DNA of 64,000 nt from CAZIBG01 sp964536985 (GCA_964536985.1 CAZIBG010000002.1:1-64000), one strand, 5' to 3'. Shown: positions 18,315-26,913, counted from the first letter of the stretch. Notes: generated by a model from the sequence alone, not told the origin. Translations and numbers: made by a program.

Positions 18315-18392
18315 AGTTGCCCGGTTACGCTACTGACTCCACAATACTCAAGCGTCCAAATTACGAGTTATTGCTTCACGGTCTACAACCAA
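18315..18392 (-). promoter_or_regulatory. c-di-GMP-II-like riboswitch R1
   Basis: Minus-strand RNA upstream of the murein hydrolase. The core reads TTTGGACGCTTGAGTATTG then GAGTCAGTAGCGTAACCGG, closely like the c-di-GMP-II (GEMM-II) consensus as I remember it (TTGG-stem-CTTGA...GAGTTAGTAG-stem-AACCG). ACGCT pairs with AGCGT, and the upstream arm CAATAACTC pairs with GAGTATTG inside that loop (one bulged A), giving an H-type pseudoknot. A TTGACA box (18440-18435) lies about 18 nt before TACGCT, placing a promoter just upstream. Confidence 0.85.
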
Positions 18393-18485
18393 ATTGCTTT
18401 GATTAACCACAGCGTACTATGGAAGTTTGTTTGCTGTCAACAAAGTTACATAAAATCTATACTTTTTAGATCTAAAATGTTGTAA

Positions 18486-19679
18486 TTACTGTGCTTCATA
18501 CTCTTTTTTTATCTTAATATAGGCATCTCTAAATGGTAGACCACTCGCAACAAGGTCGTTAGCCTTTTGCGTTAAATACAAGTCGGGGCTCATGGCTGCA
18601 TCTAATTTTTGCTTGTTCACCACAATAACATCTACAGAATCAGTCCAAACATTTATGGTTGAAGTTAACAATTCCAGTCCCTCTATGAATGGTTTTTTAG
18701 TGAGCTGCAGGTCTCTCTGATAGCCTGATGTTTTCTTTGAAATAACACTTTTAATCTGAGCAACATGCCCTGTATATAGGCCACCATTCCCTCGCATGAT
18801 TTCGAATAGATCGTAGTTATGTTTCTGTGGCATGATAGATGATCCCGTAAGAAAATCTGGCGGCAAGGAAAAGTAGTCATACTCGGATGTTGTAAACAAC
18901 AGCATATCTGCGGCAAACTGACTGGCTAATATCATTACTGGCTCCAGTACTTGCAGCATTTGCATCTCGAAGAAGCCTCGACTGAGTCCGCAATATATTG
19001 GATTAGCTTGAGTTTGGGCGAATCCCAAATAATCTGTCGTTAATTGTCTTTCCGGCACAATTGCTTGCCCCTTAAATCCAAATCCTGAACCTGATCCAAG
19101 AGGATTTTGATCTACCATTTTTCGCAATGGAATCAAGAATCCACTTACGTCTTGAAGAGCCTGAGCATACGAATCAAGCCACTCACCTACACTTGTTGGC
19201 ATAGCCTTTTGCATATGTGTATAGCCTGGCATGTCATATCTGCTATTCTCTTTAGCGGCATGCGACAAACTACTTTCAAGAATGTGGATCAGTTGGCTTA
19301 TTATCTCCAACTGATCCTTCATATACAGACGTAGCATAACTAAAGACTGGTCATTGCGGCTTCTTAGGAAGTGTACCTTCTTGGCAATATTCCCCGTTTT
19401 TTCGATTAAGTACGACTCTAGAAAACTGTGCCCATCCTCGAAGTCTTCGGGTATAGCGAAGCTTTGTGGCAAATCTTGGGCTAACAAATCGAGCTCCTCG
19501 ACAAGCTTATTGCACTCTTTCTTAGTCAGGATTTCGATCGCCATCAACATGTTTATGTGCGCTTTGGTTGCGTGTATGTCATAGGCCAGTAGCTTACCAT
19601 CAACTATGTTATCATTGCCTTTAGTATACCGTTCCACCAAAGGGTTTATATTGTAGTCACCCCAGATTTTTTTAGTCAT
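18486..19679 (-). CDS. Argininosuccinate-lyase-like enzyme, copy 1
   Basis: 397 residues (ArgH is usually about 460). Fumarase/aspartase-superfamily signatures are present: LRSRNDQS (about 104-111, ArgH has RSRNDQ), MPGYTHMQKAMP (about 147-158) and GSSIMPQKHNYD (about 280), which holds the catalytic serine loop. ArgH splits argininosuccinate into arginine and fumarate. The HNYD ending replaces the usual KNPD, so the substrate could differ. Its ATG overlaps the end of the GNAT gene by 8 nt. An Arg-codon leader peptide and terminator precede the pair, which fits an arginine-related role. Confidence 0.8.
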   Translation of the reverse strand: MTKKIWGDYNINPLVERYTKGNDNIVDGKLLAYDIHATKAHINMLMAIEILTKKECNKLVEELDLLAQDLPQSFAIPEDFEDGHSFLESYLIEKTGNIAKKVHFLRSRNDQSLVMLRLYMKDQLEIISQLIHILESSLSHAAKENSRYDMPGYTHMQKAMPTSVGEWLDSYAQALQDVSGFLIPLRKMVDQNPLGSGSGFGFKGQAIVPERQLTTDYLGFAQTQANPIYCGLSRGFFEMQMLQVLEPVMILASQFAADMLLFTTSEYDYFSLPPDFLTGSSIMPQKHNYDLFEIMRGNGGLYTGHVAQIKSVISKKTSGYQRDLQLTKKPFIEGLELLTSTINVWTDSVDVIVVNKQKLDAAMSPDLYLTQKANDLVASGLPFRDAYIKIKKEYEAQ

Positions 19680-20184
19680 GAGTATCTCCGGCCGGAAAGT
19701 CGTAGGTAAATCTCTTTCTTCCCGCTTCGTTTATCTCTTCTTTACCCCACATCCAATAGCAACTACTTGTAAATCCCAGCTTCTTTGCAACCGACTGGGA
19801 ATGAGAGTTAAAAAATCCCGTCACTCCTTGTGCAGCCGGTTGATCGTTATAGAAACCATCGTCCGTTAGCATCAAAACGAGATCCGTATTAAGTCCCTTG
19901 CCTTGCCAATCGGGCAGCGTGGCGCATGAGCCAAGCAGCAAATAGTGGTGCGATTGCCAACTGTCATGGTTTCGCTTGTCCACTATTTCTTCTACTGATT
20001 TAATACTTGCCATGGCGACCACAATACCTTCGATGACAGTAATTGCGGTGGCCTTGTTCTCCATCAAACTCTCCACGCTAACCGGCAGCATTTCAGCTTG
20101 TTCCTGCGCATACTGCACTATCGGTCCAAAATCCGCCTCAGTTGGATGCGGAAATTGACCATTTTCTATTATTCCTTGTAACAT
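19672..20184 (-). CDS. GNAT-family acetyltransferase, copy 1
   Basis: 170 residues from the ATG at 20184, preferred over an upstream TTG because AAGGAAAT lies in front of it. LPDWQGKGLNTDLVLML (about 95-111) matches the acetyl-CoA-binding Q/R-x-x-G-x-G/A loop, and FFNSHSQSVAKKLGF is the usual late helix. The acceptor is unknown. It is translationally coupled to the argininosuccinate-lyase-like gene. Confidence 0.75.
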   Translation of the reverse strand: MLQGIIENGQFPHPTEADFGPIVQYAQEQAEMLPVSVESLMENKATAITVIEGIVVAMASIKSVEEIVDKRNHDSWQSHHYLLLGSCATLPDWQGKGLNTDLVLMLTDDGFYNDQPAAQGVTGFFNSHSQSVAKKLGFTSSCYWMWGKEEINEAGRKRFTYDFPAGDTHD

Positions 20185-20200
20185 ATATTTCCTTAACAAA

Positions 20201-20228
20201 TTAAAAGCCCCTTATGAACAAAGGGGCT
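20201..20228 (-). terminator. Attenuator terminator, copy 1
   Basis: Minus strand AGCCCCTT (20228-20221), loop TGTTCAT, AAGGGGCT (20213-20206), then TTTTAATTTGTT. Its 5' arm can instead pair, as AGCAGCCCC (20231-20223), with GGGGACTGCT (20270-20261) at the end of the leader-peptide reading frame, so terminator and antiterminator exclude each other. Confidence 0.85.
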
Positions 20229-20255
20229 GCTAAGGCTTATATATTTAGAGTAATC

Positions 20256-20324
20256 TCAAGAGCAGTCCCCGGACATACGGGTGCTGCGGCGGTTCTGTAG
20301 GATAGTGAAGTTTGAGATCTTCAT
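20256..20324 (-). CDS. 22-residue Arg-codon leader peptide, copy 1
   Basis: A short frame runs from ATG 20324 to TGA 20256. Its middle reads QNRRSTR with codons CGC CGC AGC ACC CGT. The start is leaderless: TAGACA, 17 nt, TATCGT, then 7 nt to ATG. GCAG-CACCC within the Arg region can pair with GGG-GACTGC near the stop, and that same 3' part can pair with the terminator arm. This is the arrangement of an amino-acid attenuator; the frame is too short for family evidence. Confidence 0.7.
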   Translation of the reverse strand: MKISNFTILQNRRSTRMSGDCS

Positions 20325-20357
20325 AAACACTACGATACCATGCTATTACGTTAATGT

Positions 20358-21017
20358 CTACTCTTCTGAGAATAGGTATTTACAAAACTCTGGTCCACGT
20401 TCGGAAACACTTGTAATGCTTTCGTCGATAACTACATCCACTCCAAATTCGCCAACATCTTTTTTAGCGAACTGTTCTTCGGTTTCATGATGTACGAAAA
20501 CGGAGTCTCCGTTTTGGCTACTGAAGCCGTTAACTTGGTTTTCTAGTTCGGCTTTAAGCGCGCAGGATAGTTCCTCTTGGTCGGAATATCTACTATCTGT
20601 AATGAAACTCGCTTTTTTTACCTGAACAACATCACCTATAAGCTGTAACCGTAATTTGGTGGTGTCTTCGAACTCTTCTGGCTCAAGAGCCCACACTTCG
20701 CCAGTTACACCAAATCTAGCACCAGAACTGGTAGTCAAAATCTTATCGAGAGGCTTATGATCGAACTCCTCAACCACGTCAGCTTTGTCGGCTATTGTCA
20801 TGGCTTTGCGGATTGTTGGTATTAAGCCAATTGTAACGCCTAGAATAACTGGTGCGAGTGCCACGCAAGCAGCTTTCTTGAGCTGCTCACGAGAAGGAGT
20901 CCTTCTTTTCTTTTCTATAGGAGCGGCGGCGGCGCGCTCTGCTAACCAGTCGTTGCGGGCAGATGTCACAAAGCGTTCTAGCTCATGATCGCCAATGCTA
21001 CGGTAGTTTTGGTCCAT
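20358..21017 (-). CDS. Unknown single-span envelope protein, copy 1
   Basis: 219 residues from the ATG at 21017, which directly follows the stop of the gene before it and has AAGAGAT in front; an in-frame ATG at 21065 lies inside that gene. A basic cytoplasmic part (about 1-55, EKKRRTPSREQLKK) is followed by one hydrophobic span (about 57-75) and an outer part of about 140 residues with two cysteines (LSCAL, EFCKYL). Family not recognised. Confidence 0.6.
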   Translation of the reverse strand: MDQNYRSIGDHELERFVTSARNDWLAERAAAAPIEKKRRTPSREQLKKAACVALAPVILGVTIGLIPTIRKAMTIADKADVVEEFDHKPLDKILTTSSGARFGVTGEVWALEPEEFEDTTKLRLQLIGDVVQVKKASFITDSRYSDQEELSCALKAELENQVNGFSSQNGDSVFVHHETEEQFAKKDVGEFGVDVVIDESITSVSERGPEFCKYLFSEE

Positions 21018-21019
21018 GA

Positions 21020-22489
21020 CTAGATCTCTTCCCACACCTTTTTTTGCGCTTCTAGTAAATCCCAACCGGCCCAGTTTGGCACATCCGCAACAGCAACAAA
21101 GACGCCGTCAGGATACGTATTGTCACGTTCTTCTTCTGCAACACGATACTCCTGATGTACTCCTGTAATTTCTGCACCAGAGCCTCCGGCAACAATTTTG
21201 AGTGCTCGCATGAACTCATCCATGCCTCTGTTGTCGAAATTTAACAAGTCATAGTCTGGCATGCCGTCTTCGCTAAAACCTGAACCGCGGGTGGTCATAG
21301 TTAGTATCTGTCGATTCTCTTCGTCAAAATGCAAACGCACGTAATTGTTGTAGTCGAGTCCGCCAACATTCACATCTAACTCCGGGTAATCTAGCCGGTT
21401 TTGACTGATAGAATTATTCAGATATAGACCGTCAACTTCCGCTATATAGGGGTCGTCGACACTTTTCTTATAGCCAACTTCGTAGCGCGAAAGCATCCTA
21501 TCTAACACCGTACTTTTTGCTTCTAAGGCCAGATATATTGCTTCGTCGGCAATATTATCCTGGTCAACAAGCTGTGCTAGAAGACCCGATAAATAATCGG
21601 ATGTTCTGTCGCCTAAACCAGGCTTTGAATGGTTAAGCATGTCTACCAGGGCAGTTATTGTAGGCAAAGTACGTGATTCCAAACTATATGTATCAGAATC
21701 TGTTCTTATGCGTCGTGCTGCCTGTGCGGGAGTCATCGCCCCTCGTGTAGCAGCCTCGGTATATCGATCTTGTTGCTCAGTCTCATCAAAATTAGTTCGC
21801 GCCCAAAGGTCAGCAACGTCAGCGGGGTTCAGTGTTAATAAATCCATAAATTCATCAATAACAAGATTTCTATTCTTTGGGTCTAGCGGACAGTCTTTTT
21901 CAAATTGGCTTATGATATGATCCGTTAAAAGATATTCAGCGCCATGACTATGACGAGTTGCGTCTTGACCAATATAAATTCCAAAAACTTTATCACCACC
22001 AATAGACATCGATCGCTCACCCTCAAGTCCGTCGAATGAAATTTGAATAGTGTCAACCTTGATGGCATCTAGAAGTTCGCGGGGCATTTTATCTACAAAG
22101 TTAAAAAAGCTTCTGAGTGCATAATCTGCGTCTTCACGCTTCTCGCCAGCTAGTGTTCCGATGTTTCTGTCAAAACTGTAGCCGGTAGTTGCAATTCTGC
22201 TATTTACGGTTTCGACTAGAGCACCAGTTTCCGCCTCTTCGCCGAGATCTCCAATACCCAAGCCAACTTCCACGGGTTTTTCGCCGGCAGTCTTTAGATA
22301 ATCATAGGTTTGGTACGTAAGGGCGTCACGTTCAAGGGTTGACATACGGCAAGCCACAGCACCAATCGGCTGTGTAGATAGTTCTGGACTTCGGTCGGCG
22401 CTGTTTATTGCGCTCTCCGTGGATACAGACGGGATTAGGCTAAGTGCTGCGATTGTTGCACCGGCACGTAACATATCGATGTTTTTCAT
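21020..22489 (-). CDS. Unknown exported protein, copy 1
   Basis: 489 residues with a signal-peptide-like N-terminus (basic MKNIDMLR then AGATIAALSLIPSV). The region around 170-195 (FGIYIG, HSHGAEYLLTDHIISQFE) is laid out like zinc metallopeptidases but has TDHIIS where an active HExxH would stand, so any relation is speculative. No other family is recognised. It is first in a riboswitch-preceded operon with the 219-residue membrane protein. GAAGGAAA lies before the ATG and a GTGTT/AACAC hairpin sits just upstream of it. Confidence 0.6.
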   Translation of the reverse strand: MKNIDMLRAGATIAALSLIPSVSTESAINSADRSPELSTQPIGAVACRMSTLERDALTYQTYDYLKTAGEKPVEVGLGIGDLGEEAETGALVETVNSRIATTGYSFDRNIGTLAGEKREDADYALRSFFNFVDKMPRELLDAIKVDTIQISFDGLEGERSMSIGGDKVFGIYIGQDATRHSHGAEYLLTDHIISQFEKDCPLDPKNRNLVIDEFMDLLTLNPADVADLWARTNFDETEQQDRYTEAATRGAMTPAQAARRIRTDSDTYSLESRTLPTITALVDMLNHSKPGLGDRTSDYLSGLLAQLVDQDNIADEAIYLALEAKSTVLDRMLSRYEVGYKKSVDDPYIAEVDGLYLNNSISQNRLDYPELDVNVGGLDYNNYVRLHFDEENRQILTMTTRGSGFSEDGMPDYDLLNFDNRGMDEFMRALKIVAGGSGAEITGVHQEYRVAEEERDNTYPDGVFVAVADVPNWAGWDLLEAQKKVWEEI

Positions 22490-22552
22490 AAATTTCCTTC
22501 GTGTTATTTTCTGGTAGAGAGGGTCCAGAACACTCAGGATATGAGAGTTGCT

Positions 22553-22630
22553 AGTTGCCCGGTTACGCTACTGACTCCACAATACTCAAGCGTCCAAATT
22601 ACGAGTTATTGCTTCACGGTCTACAACCAA
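22553..22630 (-). promoter_or_regulatory. c-di-GMP-II-like riboswitch R2 (hybrid copy)
   Basis: Identical to R1 across the aptamer and its promoter side, but followed by the leader of the 489-residue protein gene (which otherwise belongs to R3). This hybrid structure is what a crossover inside the riboswitch would leave. It precedes the copy 1 operon at 22489. Confidence 0.85.
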
Positions 22631-22723
22631 ATTGCTTTGATTAACCACAGCGTACTATGGAAGTTTGTTTGCTGTCAACAAAGTTACATAAAATCTATAC
22701 TTTTTAGATCTAAAATGTTGTAA

Positions 22724-23917
22724 TTACTGTGCTTCATACTCTTTTTTTATCTTAATATAGGCATCTCTAAATGGTAGACCACTCGCAACAAGGTCGTTAG
22801 CCTTTTGCGTTAAATACAAGTCGGGGCTCATGGCTGCATCTAATTTTTGCTTGTTCACCACAATAACATCTACAGAATCAGTCCAAACATTTATGGTTGA
22901 AGTTAACAATTCCAGTCCCTCTATGAATGGTTTTTTAGTGAGCTGCAGGTCTCTCTGATAGCCTGATGTTTTCTTTGAAATAACACTTTTAATCTGAGCA
23001 ACATGCCCTGTATATAGGCCACCATTCCCTCGCATGATTTCGAATAGATCGTAGTTATGTTTCTGTGGCATGATAGATGATCCCGTAAGAAAATCTGGCG
23101 GCAAGGAAAAGTAGTCATACTCGGATGTTGTAAACAACAGCATATCTGCGGCAAACTGACTGGCTAATATCATTACTGGCTCCAGTACTTGCAGCATTTG
23201 CATCTCGAAGAAGCCTCGACTGAGTCCGCAATATATTGGATTAGCTTGAGTTTGGGCGAATCCCAAATAATCTGTCGTTAATTGTCTTTCCGGCACAATT
23301 GCTTGCCCCTTAAATCCAAATCCTGAACCTGATCCAAGAGGATTTTGATCTACCATTTTTCGCAATGGAATCAAGAATCCACTTACGTCTTGAAGAGCCT
23401 GAGCATACGAATCAAGCCACTCACCTACACTTGTTGGCATAGCCTTTTGCATATGTGTATAGCCTGGCATGTCATATCTGCTATTCTCTTTAGCGGCATG
23501 CGACAAACTACTTTCAAGAATGTGGATCAGTTGGCTTATTATCTCCAACTGATCCTTCATATACAGACGTAGCATAACTAAAGACTGGTCATTGCGGCTT
23601 CTTAGGAAGTGTACCTTCTTGGCAATATTCCCCGTTTTTTCGATTAAGTACGACTCTAGAAAACTGTGCCCATCCTCGAAGTCTTCGGGTATAGCGAAGC
23701 TTTGTGGCAAATCTTGGGCTAACAAATCGAGCTCCTCGACAAGCTTATTGCACTCTTTCTTAGTCAGGATTTCGATCGCCATCAACATGTTTATGTGCGC
23801 TTTGGTTGCGTGTATGTCATAGGCCAGTAGCTTACCATCAACTATGTTATCATTGCCTTTAGTATACCGTTCCACCAAAGGGTTTATATTGTAGTCACCC
23901 CAGATTTTTTTAGTCAT
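22724..23917 (-). CDS. Argininosuccinate-lyase-like enzyme, copy 2
   Basis: Amino-acid sequence identical to the protein at 18486-19679: 397 residues with RSRNDQ and GSSIMPQK motifs. It lies at the end of the copy 2 operon, overlaps the GNAT gene by 8 nt, and is followed by the R2 promoter and riboswitch. Confidence 0.8.
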   Translation of the reverse strand: MTKKIWGDYNINPLVERYTKGNDNIVDGKLLAYDIHATKAHINMLMAIEILTKKECNKLVEELDLLAQDLPQSFAIPEDFEDGHSFLESYLIEKTGNIAKKVHFLRSRNDQSLVMLRLYMKDQLEIISQLIHILESSLSHAAKENSRYDMPGYTHMQKAMPTSVGEWLDSYAQALQDVSGFLIPLRKMVDQNPLGSGSGFGFKGQAIVPERQLTTDYLGFAQTQANPIYCGLSRGFFEMQMLQVLEPVMILASQFAADMLLFTTSEYDYFSLPPDFLTGSSIMPQKHNYDLFEIMRGNGGLYTGHVAQIKSVISKKTSGYQRDLQLTKKPFIEGLELLTSTINVWTDSVDVIVVNKQKLDAAMSPDLYLTQKANDLVASGLPFRDAYIKIKKEYEAQ

Positions 23918-24422
23918 GAGTATCTCCGGCCGGAAAGTCGTAGGTAAATCTCTTTCTTCCCGCTTCGTTTATCTCTTCTTTACCCCACATCCAATAGCAA
24001 CTACTTGTAAATCCCAGCTTCTTTGCAACCGACTGGGAATGAGAGTTAAAAAATCCCGTCACTCCTTGTGCAGCCGGTTGATCGTTATAGAAACCATCGT
24101 CCGTTAGCATCAAAACGAGATCCGTATTAAGTCCCTTGCCTTGCCAATCGGGCAGCGTGGCGCATGAGCCAAGCAGCAAATAGTGGTGCGATTGCCAACT
24201 GTCATGGTTTCGCTTGTCCACTATTTCTTCTACTGATTTAATACTTGCCATGGCGACCACAATACCTTCGATGACAGTAATTGCGGTGGCCTTGTTCTCC
24301 ATCAAACTCTCCACGCTAACCGGCAGCATTTCAGCTTGTTCCTGCGCATACTGCACTATCGGTCCAAAATCCGCCTCAGTTGGATGCGGAAATTGACCAT
24401 TTTCTATTATTCCTTGTAACAT
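23910..24422 (-). CDS. GNAT-family acetyltransferase, copy 2
   Basis: Identical to the protein at 19672-20184 (170 residues, acetyl-CoA loop WQGKGLNTD). Start at 24422 by the same Shine-Dalgarno argument. It follows the copy 2 attenuator. Confidence 0.75.
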   Translation of the reverse strand: MLQGIIENGQFPHPTEADFGPIVQYAQEQAEMLPVSVESLMENKATAITVIEGIVVAMASIKSVEEIVDKRNHDSWQSHHYLLLGSCATLPDWQGKGLNTDLVLMLTDDGFYNDQPAAQGVTGFFNSHSQSVAKKLGFTSSCYWMWGKEEINEAGRKRFTYDFPAGDTHD

Positions 24423-24438
24423 ATATTTCCTTAACAAA

Positions 24439-24466
24439 TTAAAAGCCCCTTATGAACAAAGGGGCT
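24439..24466 (-). terminator. Attenuator terminator, copy 2
   Basis: Same AGCCCCTT/AAGGGGCT hairpin with T-rich tail as in copy 1, between the copy 2 leader peptide and the GNAT gene. Confidence 0.85.
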
Positions 24467-24493
24467 GCTAAGGCTTATATATTTAGAGTAATC

Positions 24494-24562
24494 TCAAGAG
24501 CAGTCCCCGGACATACGGGTGCTGCGGCGGTTCTGTAGGATAGTGAAGTTTGAGATCTTCAT
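24494..24562 (-). CDS. 22-residue Arg-codon leader peptide, copy 2
   Basis: Identical to the short frame at 20256-20324, including the QNRRSTR segment and the leaderless TAGACA/TATCGT promoter. Confidence 0.7.
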   Translation of the reverse strand: MKISNFTILQNRRSTRMSGDCS

Positions 24563-24595
24563 AAACACTACGATACCATGCTATTACGTTAATGT

Positions 24596-25255
24596 CTACT
24601 CTTCTGAGAATAGGTATTTACAAAACTCTGGTCCACGTTCGGAAACACTTGTAATGCTTTCGTCGATAACTACATCCACTCCAAATTCGCCAACATCTTT
24701 TTTAGCGAACTGTTCTTCGGTTTCATGATGTACGAAAACGGAGTCTCCGTTTTGGCTACTGAAGCCGTTAACTTGGTTTTCTAGTTCGGCTTTAAGCGCG
24801 CAGGATAGTTCCTCTTGGTCGGAATATCTACTATCTGTAATGAAACTCGCTTTTTTTACCTGAACAACATCACCTATAAGCTGTAACCGTAATTTGGTGG
24901 TGTCTTCGAACTCTTCTGGCTCAAGAGCCCACACTTCGCCAGTTACACCAAATCTAGCACCAGAACTGGTAGTCAAAATCTTATCGAGAGGCTTATGATC
25001 GAACTCCTCAACCACGTCAGCTTTGTCGGCTATTGTCATGGCTTTGCGGATTGTTGGTATTAAGCCAATTGTAACGCCTAGAATAACTGGTGCGAGTGCC
25101 ACGCAAGCAGCTTTCTTGAGCTGCTCACGAGAAGGAGTCCTTCTTTTCTTTTCTATAGGAGCGGCGGCGGCGCGCTCTGCTAACCAGTCGTTGCGGGCAG
25201 ATGTCACAAAGCGTTCTAGCTCATGATCGCCAATGCTACGGTAGTTTTGGTCCAT
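24596..25255 (-). CDS. Unknown single-span envelope protein, copy 2
   Basis: Identical to the 219-residue protein of copy 1: basic N-terminus, one membrane span, outer domain. It starts 3 nt after the stop of the 489-residue protein gene. Confidence 0.6.
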   Translation of the reverse strand: MDQNYRSIGDHELERFVTSARNDWLAERAAAAPIEKKRRTPSREQLKKAACVALAPVILGVTIGLIPTIRKAMTIADKADVVEEFDHKPLDKILTTSSGARFGVTGEVWALEPEEFEDTTKLRLQLIGDVVQVKKASFITDSRYSDQEELSCALKAELENQVNGFSSQNGDSVFVHHETEEQFAKKDVGEFGVDVVIDESITSVSERGPEFCKYLFSEE

Positions 25256-25257
25256 GA

Positions 25258-26727
25258 CTAGATCTCTTCCCACACCTTTTTTTGCGCTTCTAGTAAATCC
25301 CAACCGGCCCAGTTTGGCACATCCGCAACAGCAACAAAGACGCCGTCAGGATACGTATTGTCACGTTCTTCTTCTGCAACACGATACTCCTGATGTACTC
25401 CTGTAATTTCTGCACCAGAGCCTCCGGCAACAATTTTGAGTGCTCGCATGAACTCATCCATGCCTCTGTTGTCGAAATTTAACAAGTCATAGTCTGGCAT
25501 GCCGTCTTCGCTAAAACCTGAACCGCGGGTGGTCATAGTTAGTATCTGTCGATTCTCTTCGTCAAAATGCAAACGCACGTAATTGTTGTAGTCGAGTCCG
25601 CCAACATTCACATCTAACTCCGGGTAATCTAGCCGGTTTTGACTGATAGAATTATTCAGATATAGACCGTCAACTTCCGCTATATAGGGGTCGTCGACAC
25701 TTTTCTTATAGCCAACTTCGTAGCGCGAAAGCATCCTATCTAACACCGTACTTTTTGCTTCTAAGGCCAGATATATTGCTTCGTCGGCAATATTATCCTG
25801 GTCAACAAGCTGTGCTAGAAGACCCGATAAATAATCGGATGTTCTGTCGCCTAAACCAGGCTTTGAATGGTTAAGCATGTCTACCAGGGCAGTTATTGTA
25901 GGCAAAGTACGTGATTCCAAACTATATGTATCAGAATCTGTTCTTATGCGTCGTGCTGCCTGTGCGGGAGTCATCGCCCCTCGTGTAGCAGCCTCGGTAT
26001 ATCGATCTTGTTGCTCAGTCTCATCAAAATTAGTTCGCGCCCAAAGGTCAGCAACGTCAGCGGGGTTCAGTGTTAATAAATCCATAAATTCATCAATAAC
26101 AAGATTTCTATTCTTTGGGTCTAGCGGACAGTCTTTTTCAAATTGGCTTATGATATGATCCGTTAAAAGATATTCAGCGCCATGACTATGACGAGTTGCG
26201 TCTTGACCAATATAAATTCCAAAAACTTTATCACCACCAATAGACATCGATCGCTCACCCTCAAGTCCGTCGAATGAAATTTGAATAGTGTCAACCTTGA
26301 TGGCATCTAGAAGTTCGCGGGGCATTTTATCTACAAAGTTAAAAAAGCTTCTGAGTGCATAATCTGCGTCTTCACGCTTCTCGCCAGCTAGTGTTCCGAT
26401 GTTTCTGTCAAAACTGTAGCCGGTAGTTGCAATTCTGCTATTTACGGTTTCGACTAGAGCACCAGTTTCCGCCTCTTCGCCGAGATCTCCAATACCCAAG
26501 CCAACTTCCACGGGTTTTTCGCCGGCAGTCTTTAGATAATCATAGGTTTGGTACGTAAGGGCGTCACGTTCAAGGGTTGACATACGGCAAGCCACAGCAC
26601 CAATCGGCTGTGTAGATAGTTCTGGACTTCGGTCGGCGCTGTTTATTGCGCTCTCCGTGGATACAGACGGGATTAGGCTAAGTGCTGCGATTGTTGCACC
26701 GGCACGTAACATATCGATGTTTTTCAT
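25258..26727 (-). CDS. Unknown exported protein, copy 2
   Basis: Identical to the 489-residue protein of copy 1, with a signal-peptide-like N-terminus. This copy is preceded by two riboswitches in series (R3 and R4) and two promoters, so its control differs from copy 1 although the protein is the same. Confidence 0.6.
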   Translation of the reverse strand: MKNIDMLRAGATIAALSLIPSVSTESAINSADRSPELSTQPIGAVACRMSTLERDALTYQTYDYLKTAGEKPVEVGLGIGDLGEEAETGALVETVNSRIATTGYSFDRNIGTLAGEKREDADYALRSFFNFVDKMPRELLDAIKVDTIQISFDGLEGERSMSIGGDKVFGIYIGQDATRHSHGAEYLLTDHIISQFEKDCPLDPKNRNLVIDEFMDLLTLNPADVADLWARTNFDETEQQDRYTEAATRGAMTPAQAARRIRTDSDTYSLESRTLPTITALVDMLNHSKPGLGDRTSDYLSGLLAQLVDQDNIADEAIYLALEAKSTVLDRMLSRYEVGYKKSVDDPYIAEVDGLYLNNSISQNRLDYPELDVNVGGLDYNNYVRLHFDEENRQILTMTTRGSGFSEDGMPDYDLLNFDNRGMDEFMRALKIVAGGSGAEITGVHQEYRVAEEERDNTYPDGVFVAVADVPNWAGWDLLEAQKKVWEEI

Positions 26728-26790
26728 AAATTTCCTTCGTGTTATTTTCTGGTAGAGAGGGTCCAGAACACTCAGGATATGAGAGTTGCT

Positions 26791-26866
26791 AGTTGCCCGG
26801 TTACGCTACTGACTCCACAATACTCAAGCGTCCAAATACGAGTATTGCTTCACGGTCTACAACCAA
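26791..26866 (-). promoter_or_regulatory. c-di-GMP-II-like riboswitch R3
   Basis: Minus-strand aptamer with a perfect 8-bp pseudoknot, CAATACTC with GAGTATTG, crossing the ACGCT/AGCGT stem; then AACCGG, and GTTG/CAAC closing the outer stem. It differs from R1 by single-base changes that remove the bulge in the pseudoknot arm. It shares 47 identical bases with R1/R2 (AGTTGCCCGG...TCCAAAT on the plus strand). Confidence 0.87.
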
Positions 26867-26884
26867 ATTACTTTGATTAGAAAT

Positions 26885-26913
26885 ATAATACGTCTTTGTG
26901 GATTGTTTGTCAA
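26885..26913 (-). promoter_or_regulatory. Promoter of riboswitch R3
   Basis: TTGACA (26913-26908), 17-nt spacer, TATTAT (26890-26885) on the minus strand. It lies between the R4 terminator and the R3 aptamer, so R3 can be transcribed independently of R4. Confidence 0.8.

Larger units (their letters stand above)
18315..22552. repeat. 4238-bp tandem direct duplication, copy 1
   Basis: The segment is repeated at 22553-26790 with a constant offset of 4238. All stretches compared, coding and non-coding, are identical. The boundary on each side is the riboswitch sequence beginning AGTTGCCCGGTTACGC, which also starts a third, diverged copy at 26791. Confidence 0.95.
22553..26790. repeat. 4238-bp tandem direct duplication, copy 2
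   Basis: Second unit of the tandem duplication. Copy 2 keeps the tandem riboswitches R3 and R4 upstream, whereas copy 1 is preceded only by the hybrid R2. Confidence 0.95.
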
